Origin: Lentzea albidocapillata | GTDB taxonomy: Bacteria > Actinomycetota > Actinomycetes > Mycobacteriales > Pseudonocardiaceae | Direction: 5' to 3' | Assembly: GCF_000719115.1 (NCBI RefSeq) | Contig: NZ_JOEA01000007.1 | Coordinates: 248,001 to 312,000, forward strand | Length of the DNA stretch: 64,000 nt | In this document: one piece after another, positions 1 to 8,404 of the stretch | Layout: the number at the start of each line of letters is the position of its first letter | Numbering within the stretch: position 1 is the stretch's first letter | Made by a program: the position numbers and the translations under genes | Notes under the pieces: generated by a model | The model's database searches: none | The model's input: only the letters and a program-made list of their open reading frames with translations | What the model was told of the DNA's origin: nothing

Positions 1-1339
1 GATCGGCCGCCCACTCGACGGTGCCGAGCAGGCTGTCGACGTGGTTGTCGAGCTTGTGCTGCACGTCCGCGGGCATCGACAGCGGCGCGGTGATCAGCAC
101 GTCCGACAGGTCCGTGAACCAGCGGGCCAGTGCCTCGTAGGCGACGTCCAGCTCGCCGGCCGCCAGCAGCTTCTCCCTGGCGTGCAAGCGAATCGTTTCC
201 AGCTGGCGAAACCGCGTCGTACCGGGGATGGCCGCCAGCAACGACTTCGCCTGCAGCCGCGACAGCACGTCGAGCACGGGTTCCGCGGAGCGTTCCGACG
301 AGCAGACCTCGTTGGCGGCGGCGAGGTCGAACCCGCCGTCGAAGACGGAAAGCCGTCGCAGCGCGAACTGCTCGTCCGGCTGCAGCAGCTGGTAGCTCCA
401 GTCGATGGCCTCGCGCAGCGAACTCTGGCGCGACGGCGACTTGCGGCAGCCCAGCGTCAGCAGTTCCAGCGGCTCGTCCATGCGGTCGCAGATGGCCGTG
501 ACCGGCAACAACTGCACCCAGCGCGCCGCGAGTTCGATCGCGAGCGGCATGCCTTCCAGCCGTGCGCACAACAGGGCGACCGCGGCGGTGTCGTCGAGGG
601 TCAGCCGGAAGTCGGGCTTGCGCTCACGAGCCCTGTCCACGAACAGCTTCACGGCCTCCGAGCGTGGTGCTGCCATCGTGACCAGGTCCCGATCCGTTGA
701 GGGAACAGGCAGACCCTCGACGTGGAAGCTGACCTCGCCGGTGATCCAGAGGGCTTCGCGTGACGTCGCGAGCACCCGGACGCCGGGGCAGCGGTTGAGC
801 AGCATGTCGGTGAGTTCGGCGCACGTGTCGAGGAGGTGCTCGCAGTTGTCGAGGACCACGAGCACTTTCATGTTCACGAGCGTCTCGACCACGGTGTCGC
901 GCAACGGTTCGTCGGACTGAACGGTGACCCCGAGCGCGTCAGCGAGGGCTGGCATGACGTCTCGGGAAGCGGTGATCTCGCCCAGCGCGACGAGGAGGAC
1001 CCGGTCGGTTCTCCCGCGCCGCAGTCTTCCGGCGGCCTCCAGCGCGAGCCTCGTCTTGCCCGCACCCGCACTGCCGACGAGCGTAACGAGACGATGCCTG
1101 CGCAGGAGCTGGTCGAGTTTCGAGAGCTCCTGCTGGCGGCCGATGAACGTGTCGCGCGCGGCGGGCAGGTTCGAGAGCACGCGCATGTTCTGCCTGGTGA
1201 CGGGCGTTGCCGTGGACACGGTGACCCGGCGGCGATACGCGCGTTGGCGGCATGCGTTGGAGCAGTAGGACCTGCGTTGCTCGGAGGTGGCGGGAGGCAT
1301 CGTGCCGTCGCACAGCGCGCAACGTCCGTTGCTGGTCAT
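1..1339 (-). CDS. STAND/NB-ARC ATPase regulator with N-terminal zinc ribbon (C-terminus outside window)
   Basis: The minus-strand frame is open from ATG at 1339 through base 1, so about 446 residues are visible and the C-terminus is missing. The first 35 residues hold a Cys4 cluster (CALC, then YCSNACRQRAYRRR), a treble-clef or zinc-ribbon arrangement. A P-loop (VGSAGAGKTRLALE) lies near residue 90 and Walker B (VLVVLDNCEHL) near 155, followed by the ATSREAL and GMPLAIELAARW motifs of AfsR/LuxR-type STAND ATPases. No SARP DNA-binding domain precedes the ATPase, so any HTH should be in the missing C-terminus. The upstream GAGGAGAGG supports the start. The gene is divergent from the NarL-type regulator at 1544. 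The ATPase class is clear; its target is unknown. Confidence 0.85.
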   Translation of the reverse strand, partial: MTSNGRCALCDGTMPPATSEQRRSYCSNACRQRAYRRRVTVSTATPVTRQNMRVLSNLPAARDTFIGRQQELSKLDQLLRRHRLVTLVGSAGAGKTRLALEAAGRLRRGRTDRVLLVALGEITASRDVMPALADALGVTVQSDEPLRDTVVETLVNMKVLVVLDNCEHLLDTCAELTDMLLNRCPGVRVLATSREALWITGEVSFHVEGLPVPSTDRDLVTMAAPRSEAVKLFVDRARERKPDFRLTLDDTAAVALLCARLEGMPLAIELAARWVQLLPVTAICDRMDEPLELLTLGCRKSPSRQSSLREAIDWSYQLLQPDEQFALRRLSVFDGGFDLAAANEVCSSERSAEPVLDVLSRLQAKSLLAAIPGTTRFRQLETIRLHAREKLLAAGELDVAYEALARWFTDLSDVLITAPLSMPADVQHKLDNHVDSLLGTVEWAAD

Positions 1340-1543
1340 GAGTCCCTCTCCTCAAGCCGTAACGGCAGGCTGTTCCTGTCTCGGTCCGGCGTTCTCGCAG
1401 GTCGTGTGTGGTGACCCGTTATGTGCAACCCGTTACGCCTGCGTGTGCGTGAGACGGTTCGCAACCTCTTCGTTATGCCTGCCTTCCCGGAGTCCTCGTT
1501 CGGGAACAAACTGGTGACTGGTCCGGTCTGACAGGGAGTGCGC

Positions 1544-2257
1544 ATGACGTTGACGACGAGCACCTCGTGGGCGAGCGCAGGTCTGCAACTGGTGGACAAA
1601 CCGCGCACGATCACGGTCGGCATCGCCGACGACGAGGTTCTGATCCGCACGGGAGTACGCGGTGTGCTGGAGCGTTCCGGCAACGTCGTGGTGGTCGGCG
1701 AGGCCGGCGACGGCGGCGGAGCGCTCGAACTCGCGCGGCGCCAGCGTCCACAGGTACTGCTGATGGACGCCTCCATGCCGGGCATGGAAGGCCTCGCGGC
1801 GGTGCGGCTGGTGCGCAGGCACGTGCCGGGTACGCAGGTGATCATGCTGTGCACCCCGCCGACCGAGGAGATGCTCTTCCCCGCGTTGCGCGCCGGCGCG
1901 GCGGGATTCCTGTTCAAGAGCGGCGAACCCGACGCGTTGGTGAACGCCGTGCGCGCCGTCGCCGCCGGAGAGGCGATCCTCTCGCCGTCCGCGACGCGTG
2001 CGTTGATCGACCACTTCACCGGCGCCGACTCGGAACGCCGTGACGCCGCGCGCAGCCGCATCGGCCTGCTCACCCGACGCGAGCAGGAAGTGTTGGTGTA
2101 CCTGGCGCAGGGCATGGCGAATGCACGGATCGCACGGCTCATGTACCTCTCAGAAGGGGCTATCAAGGCCCACGTCAGCCGACTGCTGACGAAACTTCGA
2201 TGCGACAACCGCGTCCAGGCCGCTCTCATCGCACGCGACGCCGCCCTTCCATGCTGA
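1544..2257 (+). CDS. NarL/FixJ-family response regulator
   Basis: This is a 237-residue two-domain response regulator. The receiver domain (about residues 18-135) has the acidic pair (IADDE), the phosphoacceptor Asp (LLMDASMPG), the switch Thr (MLCT) and the conserved Lys (FLFKSG). The C-terminal LuxR-type HTH (about 170-232) has LTRREQEVL and GAIKAHVSRLLTKL. It should bind DNA after phosphorylation by a sensor kinase, but no histidine kinase is encoded nearby, so it is an orphan here. ATG 1544 is preferred over GTG 1538 because AGGGAG lies five bases upstream. It is transcribed away from the STAND regulator; the 204-bp gap holds both promoters. Confidence 0.92.
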   Translation: MTLTTSTSWASAGLQLVDKPRTITVGIADDEVLIRTGVRGVLERSGNVVVVGEAGDGGGALELARRQRPQVLLMDASMPGMEGLAAVRLVRRHVPGTQVIMLCTPPTEEMLFPALRAGAAGFLFKSGEPDALVNAVRAVAAGEAILSPSATRALIDHFTGADSERRDAARSRIGLLTRREQEVLVYLAQGMANARIARLMYLSEGAIKAHVSRLLTKLRCDNRVQAALIARDAALPC

Positions 2258-2387
2258 AACCGACAACTGTTGCCACGGCGCGACGGTCAGCCTAGCCACG
2301 GATTTTCGCGCCGCGAAGCAGGTCACCCGGTTGGCCCCGTCCGGAATGATGTCGCTTTCCCGCCAGCGTCCCGATTGGAATGGCGTC

Positions 2388-3260
2388 ATGCTGGCGGGTA
2401 TGCCGCCGGCCACGTTCTCGGAACAGTTGTACTTTCAAGCACCGTTGTGGCCCGACAACCTGTTCGGCCACCTCATCGCCACCGCCGTACCCGGGGTGGA
2501 GGAGTGGCGGAACGGTGTCTATCGGCGATCCTTGCGACTTCCTCGCGGTGTCGGCATCGCGTCTTTGCGGCCGTTCCCGGATCACGTCGCGTGCACGCTG
2601 GAACTGTCGGATTCTCGCGATTCGGCTAGTGCTCTAGACCTTTGCCGGTTTCTGCTGGACCTCGACGCCGATCCATTGGCGGTCGATGCGGCGTTGTCCG
2701 CGGATCCTCTTTTGGCGCCGTTGGTTTCGGCTGCTCCGGGGCGTCGTGTGCCGCGCACGGTCGACGGCGCGGAGTTCGCTATTCGCGCCGTGCTGGGTCA
2801 ACAGGTATCGACGAAGGCCGCGCGCACGCACGCCGCACGTCTCGTGGCGGCTTTCGGTACGCCGGTGGGGGACCTGTACCTGTTCCCGCTGTCGTTCGAT
2901 CCCGCGGCGCTGGCGATGCCCGAGTCCCGCCGTCGCACGATGGCCGCGTTGCTGGATGCCCTCGAGTCCGGTTTGGACCTGTCTCCCGGCGCGGACCGAG
3001 CCGTTGCGCGCGAATGGCTTTCGTCGCTGCCGGGCTTCGGTCCGTGGACCGTGGAGTCGATCCTGATGCGCTCTTTGGGCGATCCCGACGCGTTCCTGCC
3101 GACCGATCTCGGGATCCGGCTGGCCGCGGAGGCCTTGGGGCTGCCGTCGACGCCCGCGGCGCTGGTCAGGCGTTCGGAGGCGTGGCGGCCGTGGCGTGCG
3201 TACGCGGTGCAGCACCTATGGGCGACCGGTGATCACGAAGTGAACCGAATCCCGGCCTGA
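2388..3260 (+). CDS. alkA: DNA-3-methyladenine glycosylase II (AlkA)
   Basis: The product is about 290 residues and should excise alkylated purines from DNA. The N-terminal AlkA domain begins at LYFQAPLWPDNLFGHL, matching the opening of E. coli AlkA, so the start is ATG 2388 or ATG 2400; earlier in-frame starts (TTG 2331, ATG 2346) would add residues outside the family. The helix-hairpin-helix (LPGFGPWTVESI) and the catalytic Asp region (FLPTDLGIR) are intact. In many actinobacteria this module is fused behind an Ada domain; here no Ada sequence precedes it in any frame. Its last 95 bases overlap the 3' end of the convergent kinase gene. Family assignment is firm; the exact start is not. Confidence 0.88.
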   Translation: MLAGMPPATFSEQLYFQAPLWPDNLFGHLIATAVPGVEEWRNGVYRRSLRLPRGVGIASLRPFPDHVACTLELSDSRDSASALDLCRFLLDLDADPLAVDAALSADPLLAPLVSAAPGRRVPRTVDGAEFAIRAVLGQQVSTKAARTHAARLVAAFGTPVGDLYLFPLSFDPAALAMPESRRRTMAALLDALESGLDLSPGADRAVAREWLSSLPGFGPWTVESILMRSLGDPDAFLPTDLGIRLAAEALGLPSTPAALVRRSEAWRPWRAYAVQHLWATGDHEVNRIPA

Positions 3261-4113
3261 CCTGCACGCTCGAGTACATCGCCGTCGAGCCGTCCCGCAC
3301 GAAGCCGGGCAACGCCGGCGGGTCCTGCGCAAACCCTTGCAGGTCCTCGAAAACCTCCAGCGACGTCGCCGGCCGCCCGTCGGGTTCCTTGGCCAGCAAC
3401 CGTTGCACCAACGGGTCGAGCGCGCCCTCGACCGGGCGCGGCGCCTCTTTGACGTGCTTGTCGAACACCGCGTAGGCCGTCGGCCCGGTGAAGAGTTGTT
3501 CGCCCGTCAGCATCTCGTGCAGCACGCACCCCAGCGCGTACAGGTCGCTGCGCGGCTCGGCGGTGCCGCGCTGGATCTGTTCCGGCGCCATGTACGAGGG
3601 TGTGCCGAGGATCTGGCCGGCTCGGCTGAACGGCGCGACGTCGCTCTCCCGCAGCAGCGCGAGGCCGAAGTCCAGCACCTTCACCGCCCCGTCCGGGCAC
3701 AGCATCAGGTTGGTGGGCTTGAGATCCCGGTGGCAGATGCCGCGTTCGTGCGCCGCGGCCAGCACCGCGGCGGTCTGCGCGGCGATGTTCGCGGCCCAGG
3801 CCTGCGGCAGCGGGCCGAACTCGCCGACCAGGTCCGCGACCGTGACGCCGTCGACGAACTGCATGACCTGGAAGAGGCGCTGCTCGAACGTCCCGAAGTC
3901 GTACAGGACGGGCACTCCGGGGTGTTCCAGCCTGGCGACGATCCGCGCTTCGCGCGCGAAGCGCTGCGCCACCTCGTCGTCGCTGCCGGGCAGCCGCAGC
4001 AGCTTGACCGCGACGCGCCGATCCAGCCGCAGGTCCCGGCCCTTGTGCACGGCACCCATGCCACCCCGCCCCAGCGGCAGGTCGTCGATCTCATAGCGGT
4101 CGGCGATCAGCAC
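3166..4113 (-). CDS. Soluble Ser/Thr protein kinase (Hanks type)
   Basis: The 315-residue kinase has all subdomains: glycine loop (GRGGMGAVHKG), catalytic Lys (VAVKLL), HRDLKPTN, DFG, and an activation segment ending in GTPSYMAPEQ. Residues 1-260 are the kinase domain; the short tail has no membrane segment or PASTA repeats, so the enzyme is cytosolic. The GTG start at 4113 is the one that precedes the kinase fold. It lies 107 bp downstream of the N6-methylase on the same strand, and a PP2C phosphatase is divergent beyond that, suggesting a phospho-signalling pair. The gap to the methylase holds a 10-bp palindrome, CCCGATCGGG, at 4197-4206. Its 3' end overlaps alkA by 95 bp. Confidence 0.93.
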   Translation of the reverse strand: MLIADRYEIDDLPLGRGGMGAVHKGRDLRLDRRVAVKLLRLPGSDDEVAQRFAREARIVARLEHPGVPVLYDFGTFEQRLFQVMQFVDGVTVADLVGEFGPLPQAWAANIAAQTAAVLAAAHERGICHRDLKPTNLMLCPDGAVKVLDFGLALLRESDVAPFSRAGQILGTPSYMAPEQIQRGTAEPRSDLYALGCVLHEMLTGEQLFTGPTAYAVFDKHVKEAPRPVEGALDPLVQRLLAKEPDGRPATSLEVFEDLQGFAQDPPALPGFVRDGSTAMYSSVQVRPGFGSLRDHRSPIGAAPRTHATAATPPNA

Positions 4114-4220
4114 CCCGGGAGCCTAACTGCCGTCACCTGTTCGCCCACCCCGCGCTTCCTCGTACGCGAGGCGACGGTAACAGCGTTTCAGGACATCCCG
4201 ATCGGGTGAATCTGCCGCCA

Positions 4221-5603
4221 TCACGCCGGCCCGACCTGTCCGCTCAGGAGTCCACTGTAGCCCAAACGGACCAGCGTGGCGGCCTCGTCCAGGCCCGCTT
4301 CCAGCGCTTTGAGCTGCGCGAACGCCCGTCCGTACCGCTGTTGTCCCGCCAGCGGCAGTGACGGCACCTGCGTCCGGCGCACGTCGAGCCGGGTCGAGCC
4401 GGTCGGCGTCCTGGCGAACGCGGCGCGCAGCACGCCTTCGAGGAAGTCAGGGTCGAGCTTGCGCGGGTCGATCTCGTACGTCGCGCCGGTGGGGGACGTG
4501 ACGACGTGCCGGCCGGGGGCCGCGCGGACCAGCTCGCCGATCGTGGTCATCGGGGGAGCGTCCTGTTGCTGCAACTCGGGCAGCGGGGGCAGACCGAACG
4601 TCGGTTGCGCCGCGAGGTAGGCGGACGCGTCCGTGCCGCTGCGGCGCGACGGACTGAGGTCGACGTCGTCGTCCAGCAGGTCGATGACCCGCGTGTTCGG
4701 GTCGAGCGGACCCGGTGCCTCCAGGAGCGCGATGTGTTCGGGCGCGCGGCCGATCGGGTTGCGCAGCAGCCACAGATCGCGTCCCGGCTGCACGGTCATC
4801 ACCGCGCGCAACGCCCCGGCGCGCAGCAGGTTGCCGCGGATCCGCTTGCCCGGCCTCCTCGACGCCGTCGCGGACGGCAGCAGCACCGCCACCAGCCCGC
4901 CGGGCTTCGCCAGCGACAGGGCGTGCTGCAACCAGGCCAGCTCCGGTTCGCCGCGGGGCGGCAGGCCGTAGGTCCACCGGGCGTCGCCGACCAGTTCCTC
5001 GTGTCCCCAGGCCCGGTCGTGCCACGGCGGATCGCACACCACCGCGTCGGCCTTCACCTGCACCCCGTTGTGCCGCAACGAGTCGCCGGTGAAGATCTGC
5101 GCGGCCGGCATCCGGCGCCGCGCGATGACCGCCGACACGGGATCGAGCTCCTGCCCGATCTTGTTCCGCGCCCTGGACGCCTTCAGCAGACTCCCCGTGC
5201 CGCACGCCGGATCGATCACCGTGTCACCGTCCGTCGTGGCCAGGACGACCTCGACGACCTCGGGCGGAGTGGGGTTCAGCAGCCGCGAGTGGGCCTCCAG
5301 GTACCGCTCGTGCAGGAACTCGAACGTCTCTGCGTCGGCCTCGACCGCGGCCAGTGCCTCGCCGAGCTTCAGGTCGTCCGCGGTCCGCAACCGCGTCCAC
5401 AGCCGCTCGGCCGGGGAGACCCGGAACGGCTTTCCGTTGCGCCGAAGCCATGACTCCACGTCGCGCAACAGGTACAACGGACTGGAGGCAGTCCCACCGA
5501 CCGGCGACGGGAAGTCCTCGAACCGCCGCCGCCAGTTCGACACGGCCGCCCGCCCCACATCGGCGAGGCGCGCTATGTCACCGGCGTTGACAGTCTCATC
5601 CAT
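4221..5603 (-). CDS. Solitary N6-adenine DNA methylase with N-terminal HTH
   Basis: This 460-residue protein has an N-terminal HTH (DIARLADVGRAAVSNWRRR, residues 9-27) of the type seen on actinobacterial orphan methylases. A type-I-like amino-methyltransferase core follows: SAM-binding motif I (VIDPACGTGSLL, about 128-139) and the catalytic motif IV as DPPW (about 191-194), a variant of N/D-PP-Y/F. No specificity subunit, restriction nuclease or helicase is adjacent. It reads divergently from the PP2C phosphatase across a 54-bp gap containing three half-sites, and its own HTH could bind there. Methyltransferase family is secure; target sequence and biological role are unknown. Confidence 0.85.
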   Translation of the reverse strand: MDETVNAGDIARLADVGRAAVSNWRRRFEDFPSPVGGTASSPLYLLRDVESWLRRNGKPFRVSPAERLWTRLRTADDLKLGEALAAVEADAETFEFLHERYLEAHSRLLNPTPPEVVEVVLATTDGDTVIDPACGTGSLLKASRARNKIGQELDPVSAVIARRRMPAAQIFTGDSLRHNGVQVKADAVVCDPPWHDRAWGHEELVGDARWTYGLPPRGEPELAWLQHALSLAKPGGLVAVLLPSATASRRPGKRIRGNLLRAGALRAVMTVQPGRDLWLLRNPIGRAPEHIALLEAPGPLDPNTRVIDLLDDDVDLSPSRRSGTDASAYLAAQPTFGLPPLPELQQQDAPPMTTIGELVRAAPGRHVVTSPTGATYEIDPRKLDPDFLEGVLRAAFARTPTGSTRLDVRRTQVPSLPLAGQQRYGRAFAQLKALEAGLDEAATLVRLGYSGLLSGQVGPA

Positions 5604-5605
5604 GG

Positions 5606-5640
5606 TTCACAACCGTATTGCTTGTGAACTCACTTCACAA
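5606..5640. promoter_or_regulatory. Triple half-site operator in the methylase/phosphatase divergent promoter
   Basis: The 54-bp gap between the two ATG codons holds TTCACAA at 5606-5612, TTGTGAA at 5622-5628 and TTCACAA at 5634-5640. The last two form a perfect 7-bp inverted repeat with a 5-bp spacer, and the first two form one with a 9-bp spacer. The first copy begins three bases from the methylase start codon. A binding protein would therefore affect both genes. The HTH-bearing methylase is the natural candidate for autoregulation, by inference. Confidence 0.7.
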
Positions 5641-5657
5641 CTGATCTACTGGAGAAC

Positions 5658-6353
5658 ATGACACACGAGCTGCGCATCGCCGTGGCGACCGATCCTGGGC
5701 TCGTCCGCGAGCACAACGAGGATTCGGTCTACGTCCGCGCGGATCTGCAGGCCGTGGCGGACGGCATGGGCGGCCACGAGCACGGCGAAGTGGCCAGCGC
5801 ACTCGCGGTCAACGTCCTCGCGGGCTGGGAGGGCGACCTGGGGCCGGCCGTGGCCGAGATCGCGCGCAGACTCGACGCCGAAACACCCCAGGGCGCCGGC
5901 ACCACGCTGACCGCCATCCGGTGGGAGGGCCTCGCCTTCCAATTGGCGCACATCGGCGACTCGCGCGCGTACGTCCTCAGGGAAGGCGAACTCCGCCAGA
6001 TCTCCCACGACCACACGATGGTCCAGGCTCTGGTGGACGCCGGTCGCATGACACCGGAAGAAGCCCTGGTGCACCCGCGCCGCGCCTACGTGCTGCGCGC
6101 CCTGCAGTCCGGCAACTCGCACGACCCGGATCTCTCGTGGCACCAGGCCAAGGTCGAGGACCGCTACCTGCTCTGCAGCGACGGCCTGACCGACTACACC
6201 GACCTCGGTGACGTCCACGAGGTCCTCCTGTCCACTGAGGACGGAACCGAGGCGGCCTGGCAGCTGATCGCACTGGCGAACGGCAACGGCGGCCCGGACA
6301 ACATCACCTGCGTCGTCATCGACGTGGTCCGCAAGAAGTGGTGGCAGCGTTAG
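5658..6353 (+). CDS. PP2C-family Ser/Thr protein phosphatase
   Basis: This 231-residue soluble enzyme has the metal-binding motifs of the PP2C/Stp family: the N-terminal REHNEDSVY, ADGMGGHEHGEVAS, AHIGDSRAYVL, CSDGLTDY and the terminal GGPDNITCVV. It should dephosphorylate Ser/Thr-phosphoproteins in the cytosol. Unlike actinobacterial PstP it has no membrane anchor or extracellular domain. The start at 5658 follows GGAGAAC. It is divergent from the N6-methylase, with the kinase gene beyond that, so a kinase/phosphatase pair acting on shared substrates is plausible. A bidirectional hairpin follows at 6412-6444. Confidence 0.93.
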   Translation: MTHELRIAVATDPGLVREHNEDSVYVRADLQAVADGMGGHEHGEVASALAVNVLAGWEGDLGPAVAEIARRLDAETPQGAGTTLTAIRWEGLAFQLAHIGDSRAYVLREGELRQISHDHTMVQALVDAGRMTPEEALVHPRRAYVLRALQSGNSHDPDLSWHQAKVEDRYLLCSDGLTDYTDLGDVHEVLLSTEDGTEAAWQLIALANGNGGPDNITCVVIDVVRKKWWQR

Positions 6354-6411
6354 GGTCCGCTGATCATCGACACGCTGGTTTGATCCTCGTATGTGACTAC
6401 CTGCAAATGGA

Positions 6412-6444
6412 AACGGTCCCCGGCACAGCGTGCCGGAGACCGTT
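6412..6444. terminator. Bidirectional hairpin terminator
   Basis: AACGGTC and CCGGCA pair with TGCCGG and GACCGTT around a CAGCG loop, with one bulged C/A position. The hairpin lies between the convergent 3' ends of the PP2C gene (ends 6353) and the secreted hydrolase (ends 6459). It is GC-rich with no strong U-tract, as is common in actinobacteria. Confidence 0.75.
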
Positions 6445-6458
6445 GCTCTACAAGGGTG

Positions 6459-8228
6459 TTACAGGTTGGCCGGCATGCCCGACTCGTCGGCAGCCGCCGT
6501 CGAGGAACCGCTCAGCAGGTCCTTGACGATCTTGTTGGCTTCCTTCACCGCGGGCGTGATCATCTTGATCTTGACCTTGCCGTTGGTGAGCTTGCCGCCG
6601 ACGTCGAACGTCTTGTCCTCACCGGGCAGCGGAAGCGCCTGGCAGCCCGTGAACTGCTTGCGCGGGGTGGCGCCGGTCTGGAAGAAGAAGACGATCGGGT
6701 CGTCGACGCAGTCCGTGTTGTACGGGAACAGGCCGTGCGAGCCCTCGTTGTCGACGCTGATCAGCTTGGCCTTCGGCAGAGCCTTCGCCGTGGCGAGGCC
6801 GCCCTCGTAGGCGGTGGCGGCGTCGAGCTCGGACTGCGCGACCAGCAGACGCGGGAACGTCTTCTTGTCCGGCTTCGGCATCGCGTTCTTCGTCGGCCAG
6901 TACGCGCACAGCGGGGTGCCCATGAACGGCGCGATGAACGGCGCGTTCACGGTCAGGTCGGCGAGCCAGTAGTTCCAGTAGTGCAGGTTCTGGTTCCACT
7001 GACCGTCCTGGCAGCGGATCGCCTCGAACGTCGCGTCCCAGGTCTCGACCTCGGCGGCGGCGGTCGTGGTCTTCACCGCGACGCGCTCCTTCTTGGCGAT
7101 CGCGGCGAGCGCGTTGGACTTGGCCTTCGCGATGAACGCCTTGTTCTCGTCGGTGAGGCCCTTGGTGGCCAGCATCTTCGAGACGAGCTGCTCGACCTTC
7201 TCCGCGTCCGTGCCGGCGGCCGGGGTGCCGATCACCGCGGACACCGCGGCGGCGGCGGTCGGGTACTGGGAGGTGTCGTACATGGCCGGGATCACGAACC
7301 ACGCGACGAACAGCTGACCCAGGAACTCACGCGTGCCGCCGGTCTTCTCCCAGTTGCGGCGGATCTCCATCGGGTCGGTGCCCTGGCCGTACTCGGCGTC
7401 GTTGCGCGCCATGTACGGCAGCAGCGCCTCCTGGAACTGGCGGTCGCGGGTGCGCGGCTGCAGATCCCAGGTGTTCTCGAGGGTCGTCTGCGAGGCGTCG
7501 ACGGCCGAGTCGAGCAGGAAGCGGTGCGCCTTGCTCGGGAACGTGGCGGCGTACCAGGTGCCGAGCCACGTGCCGTAGGAGTAGCCGATGTAGCTCATCT
7601 TCTTCTCGCCGAGCACGACGCGGATGAAGTCCATGTCGTATGCGGTCTGCTCGGTGGTGATGAACTTGGTCAGCGGGTTCTCGAGGCAGCCGTCGACCTT
7701 CGCCTTGTTCAGCACGTTGATGTCGGTGCTGCTCGGGACGGTGTAGCTGCACTTGAGCGGCGTGGAGAGGCCGACACCGCGCGGGTCGAAGCCGATGAAG
7801 TCGTACTGGCCGGCGAGGACCGGGGTGCGCAGGGCCATCGCCGCGCCCCACGGCAGGCCGGAGCCGCCGGGGCCACCGGGGTTGACCAGCGCGATGCCCT
7901 GACGGCTGGTGCCCTTGTGCGCGGTCTCGGTCTTGGAGACGCGGATGCCGATCGTGTTGCCGTCGGCCGGGTTGTGCCAGTCTCGCGGGACCTGGATGGT
8001 CGCGCAGGCGAGACCCTTGACGGTCTTGAACCTCTTGACGGTCTCCTCTGCCACGCCGGGGAAGGTGCACTCCTCCCAGGTCACCTTCTGCGTGGCGAGG
8101 GCACCCGCGATTGCCTGGGTGTCCGGGTCCTGCTTGGCGGCCGCGCTCGCCGTCGGCGTGAGCACGATGCTCGTCGCGATCAGCGCCCCTGTGACCGCGG
8201 CGATGCCGCCTCTGAAGTACTGCCTCAC
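6459..8228 (-). CDS. Secreted alpha/beta-hydrolase, tripeptidyl-aminopeptidase (SlpD/TAP) type
   Basis: The 589-residue exoenzyme has an N-terminal signal peptide (basic start, hydrophobic stretch, cleavage near ASAAA at residue 30). The oxyanion region (NPGGPGGSG) and the nucleophile elbow (GYSYGTW) identify the mycelium-associated tripeptidyl aminopeptidase family. The C-terminal TAP-like region contains the acid (RLLVAQSELD) and the likely catalytic His (DNEGSHGLF). It should release N-terminal tripeptides from extracellular peptides. GTG 8228 is preceded by GGAAGGG. A LuxR-type regulator lies immediately upstream on the same strand, with a 9-bp inverted repeat between them. Confidence 0.92.
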   Translation of the reverse strand: MRQYFRGGIAAVTGALIATSIVLTPTASAAAKQDPDTQAIAGALATQKVTWEECTFPGVAEETVKRFKTVKGLACATIQVPRDWHNPADGNTIGIRVSKTETAHKGTSRQGIALVNPGGPGGSGLPWGAAMALRTPVLAGQYDFIGFDPRGVGLSTPLKCSYTVPSSTDINVLNKAKVDGCLENPLTKFITTEQTAYDMDFIRVVLGEKKMSYIGYSYGTWLGTWYAATFPSKAHRFLLDSAVDASQTTLENTWDLQPRTRDRQFQEALLPYMARNDAEYGQGTDPMEIRRNWEKTGGTREFLGQLFVAWFVIPAMYDTSQYPTAAAAVSAVIGTPAAGTDAEKVEQLVSKMLATKGLTDENKAFIAKAKSNALAAIAKKERVAVKTTTAAAEVETWDATFEAIRCQDGQWNQNLHYWNYWLADLTVNAPFIAPFMGTPLCAYWPTKNAMPKPDKKTFPRLLVAQSELDAATAYEGGLATAKALPKAKLISVDNEGSHGLFPYNTDCVDDPIVFFFQTGATPRKQFTGCQALPLPGEDKTFDVGGKLTNGKVKIKMITPAVKEANKIVKDLLSGSSTAAADESGMPANL

Positions 8229-8362
8229 GGTAGATCCCTTCCTGCCCCCGCACGGCCTGGGTAAGACCGCGCTTGCAACAGAGGAGAAAGGAAAAAACTG
8301 CGTTTAACACTCCTGGGTGATGGCAGAAAGTCGCCATGTCTGGAAACCGTCACCGATCGTGT

Positions 8363-8394
8363 TCACAGAGTGATGAAGATCGTCAACTCTGTGA
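8363..8394. promoter_or_regulatory. 9-bp inverted repeat upstream of the secreted hydrolase
   Basis: TCACAGAGT (8363-8371) and ACTCTGTGA (8386-8394) form a perfect inverted repeat with a 14-bp spacer. It sits about 135-165 bp upstream of the hydrolase start and 11 bp past the stop of the LuxR-type gene. It could be an operator for the hydrolase promoter or, less likely given the long loop, a terminator for the LuxR gene. Confidence 0.5.
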
Positions 8395-8404
8395 CATTGG
8401 GTGA

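Noticed and set aside
3166..6353. Calling the kinase/methylase/phosphatase group a Pgl or BREX system
   Set aside because: No PglZ, PglY/BrxC or PglX-sized methylase; kinase and methylase are of ordinary size and type.
6393..8264. A 623-residue open frame on the plus strand over the secreted hydrolase
   Set aside because: Composition is Arg/Leu/Val/Gly-rich with no recognisable domain; it mirrors the minus-strand hydrolase, which has a signal peptide and catalytic motifs.
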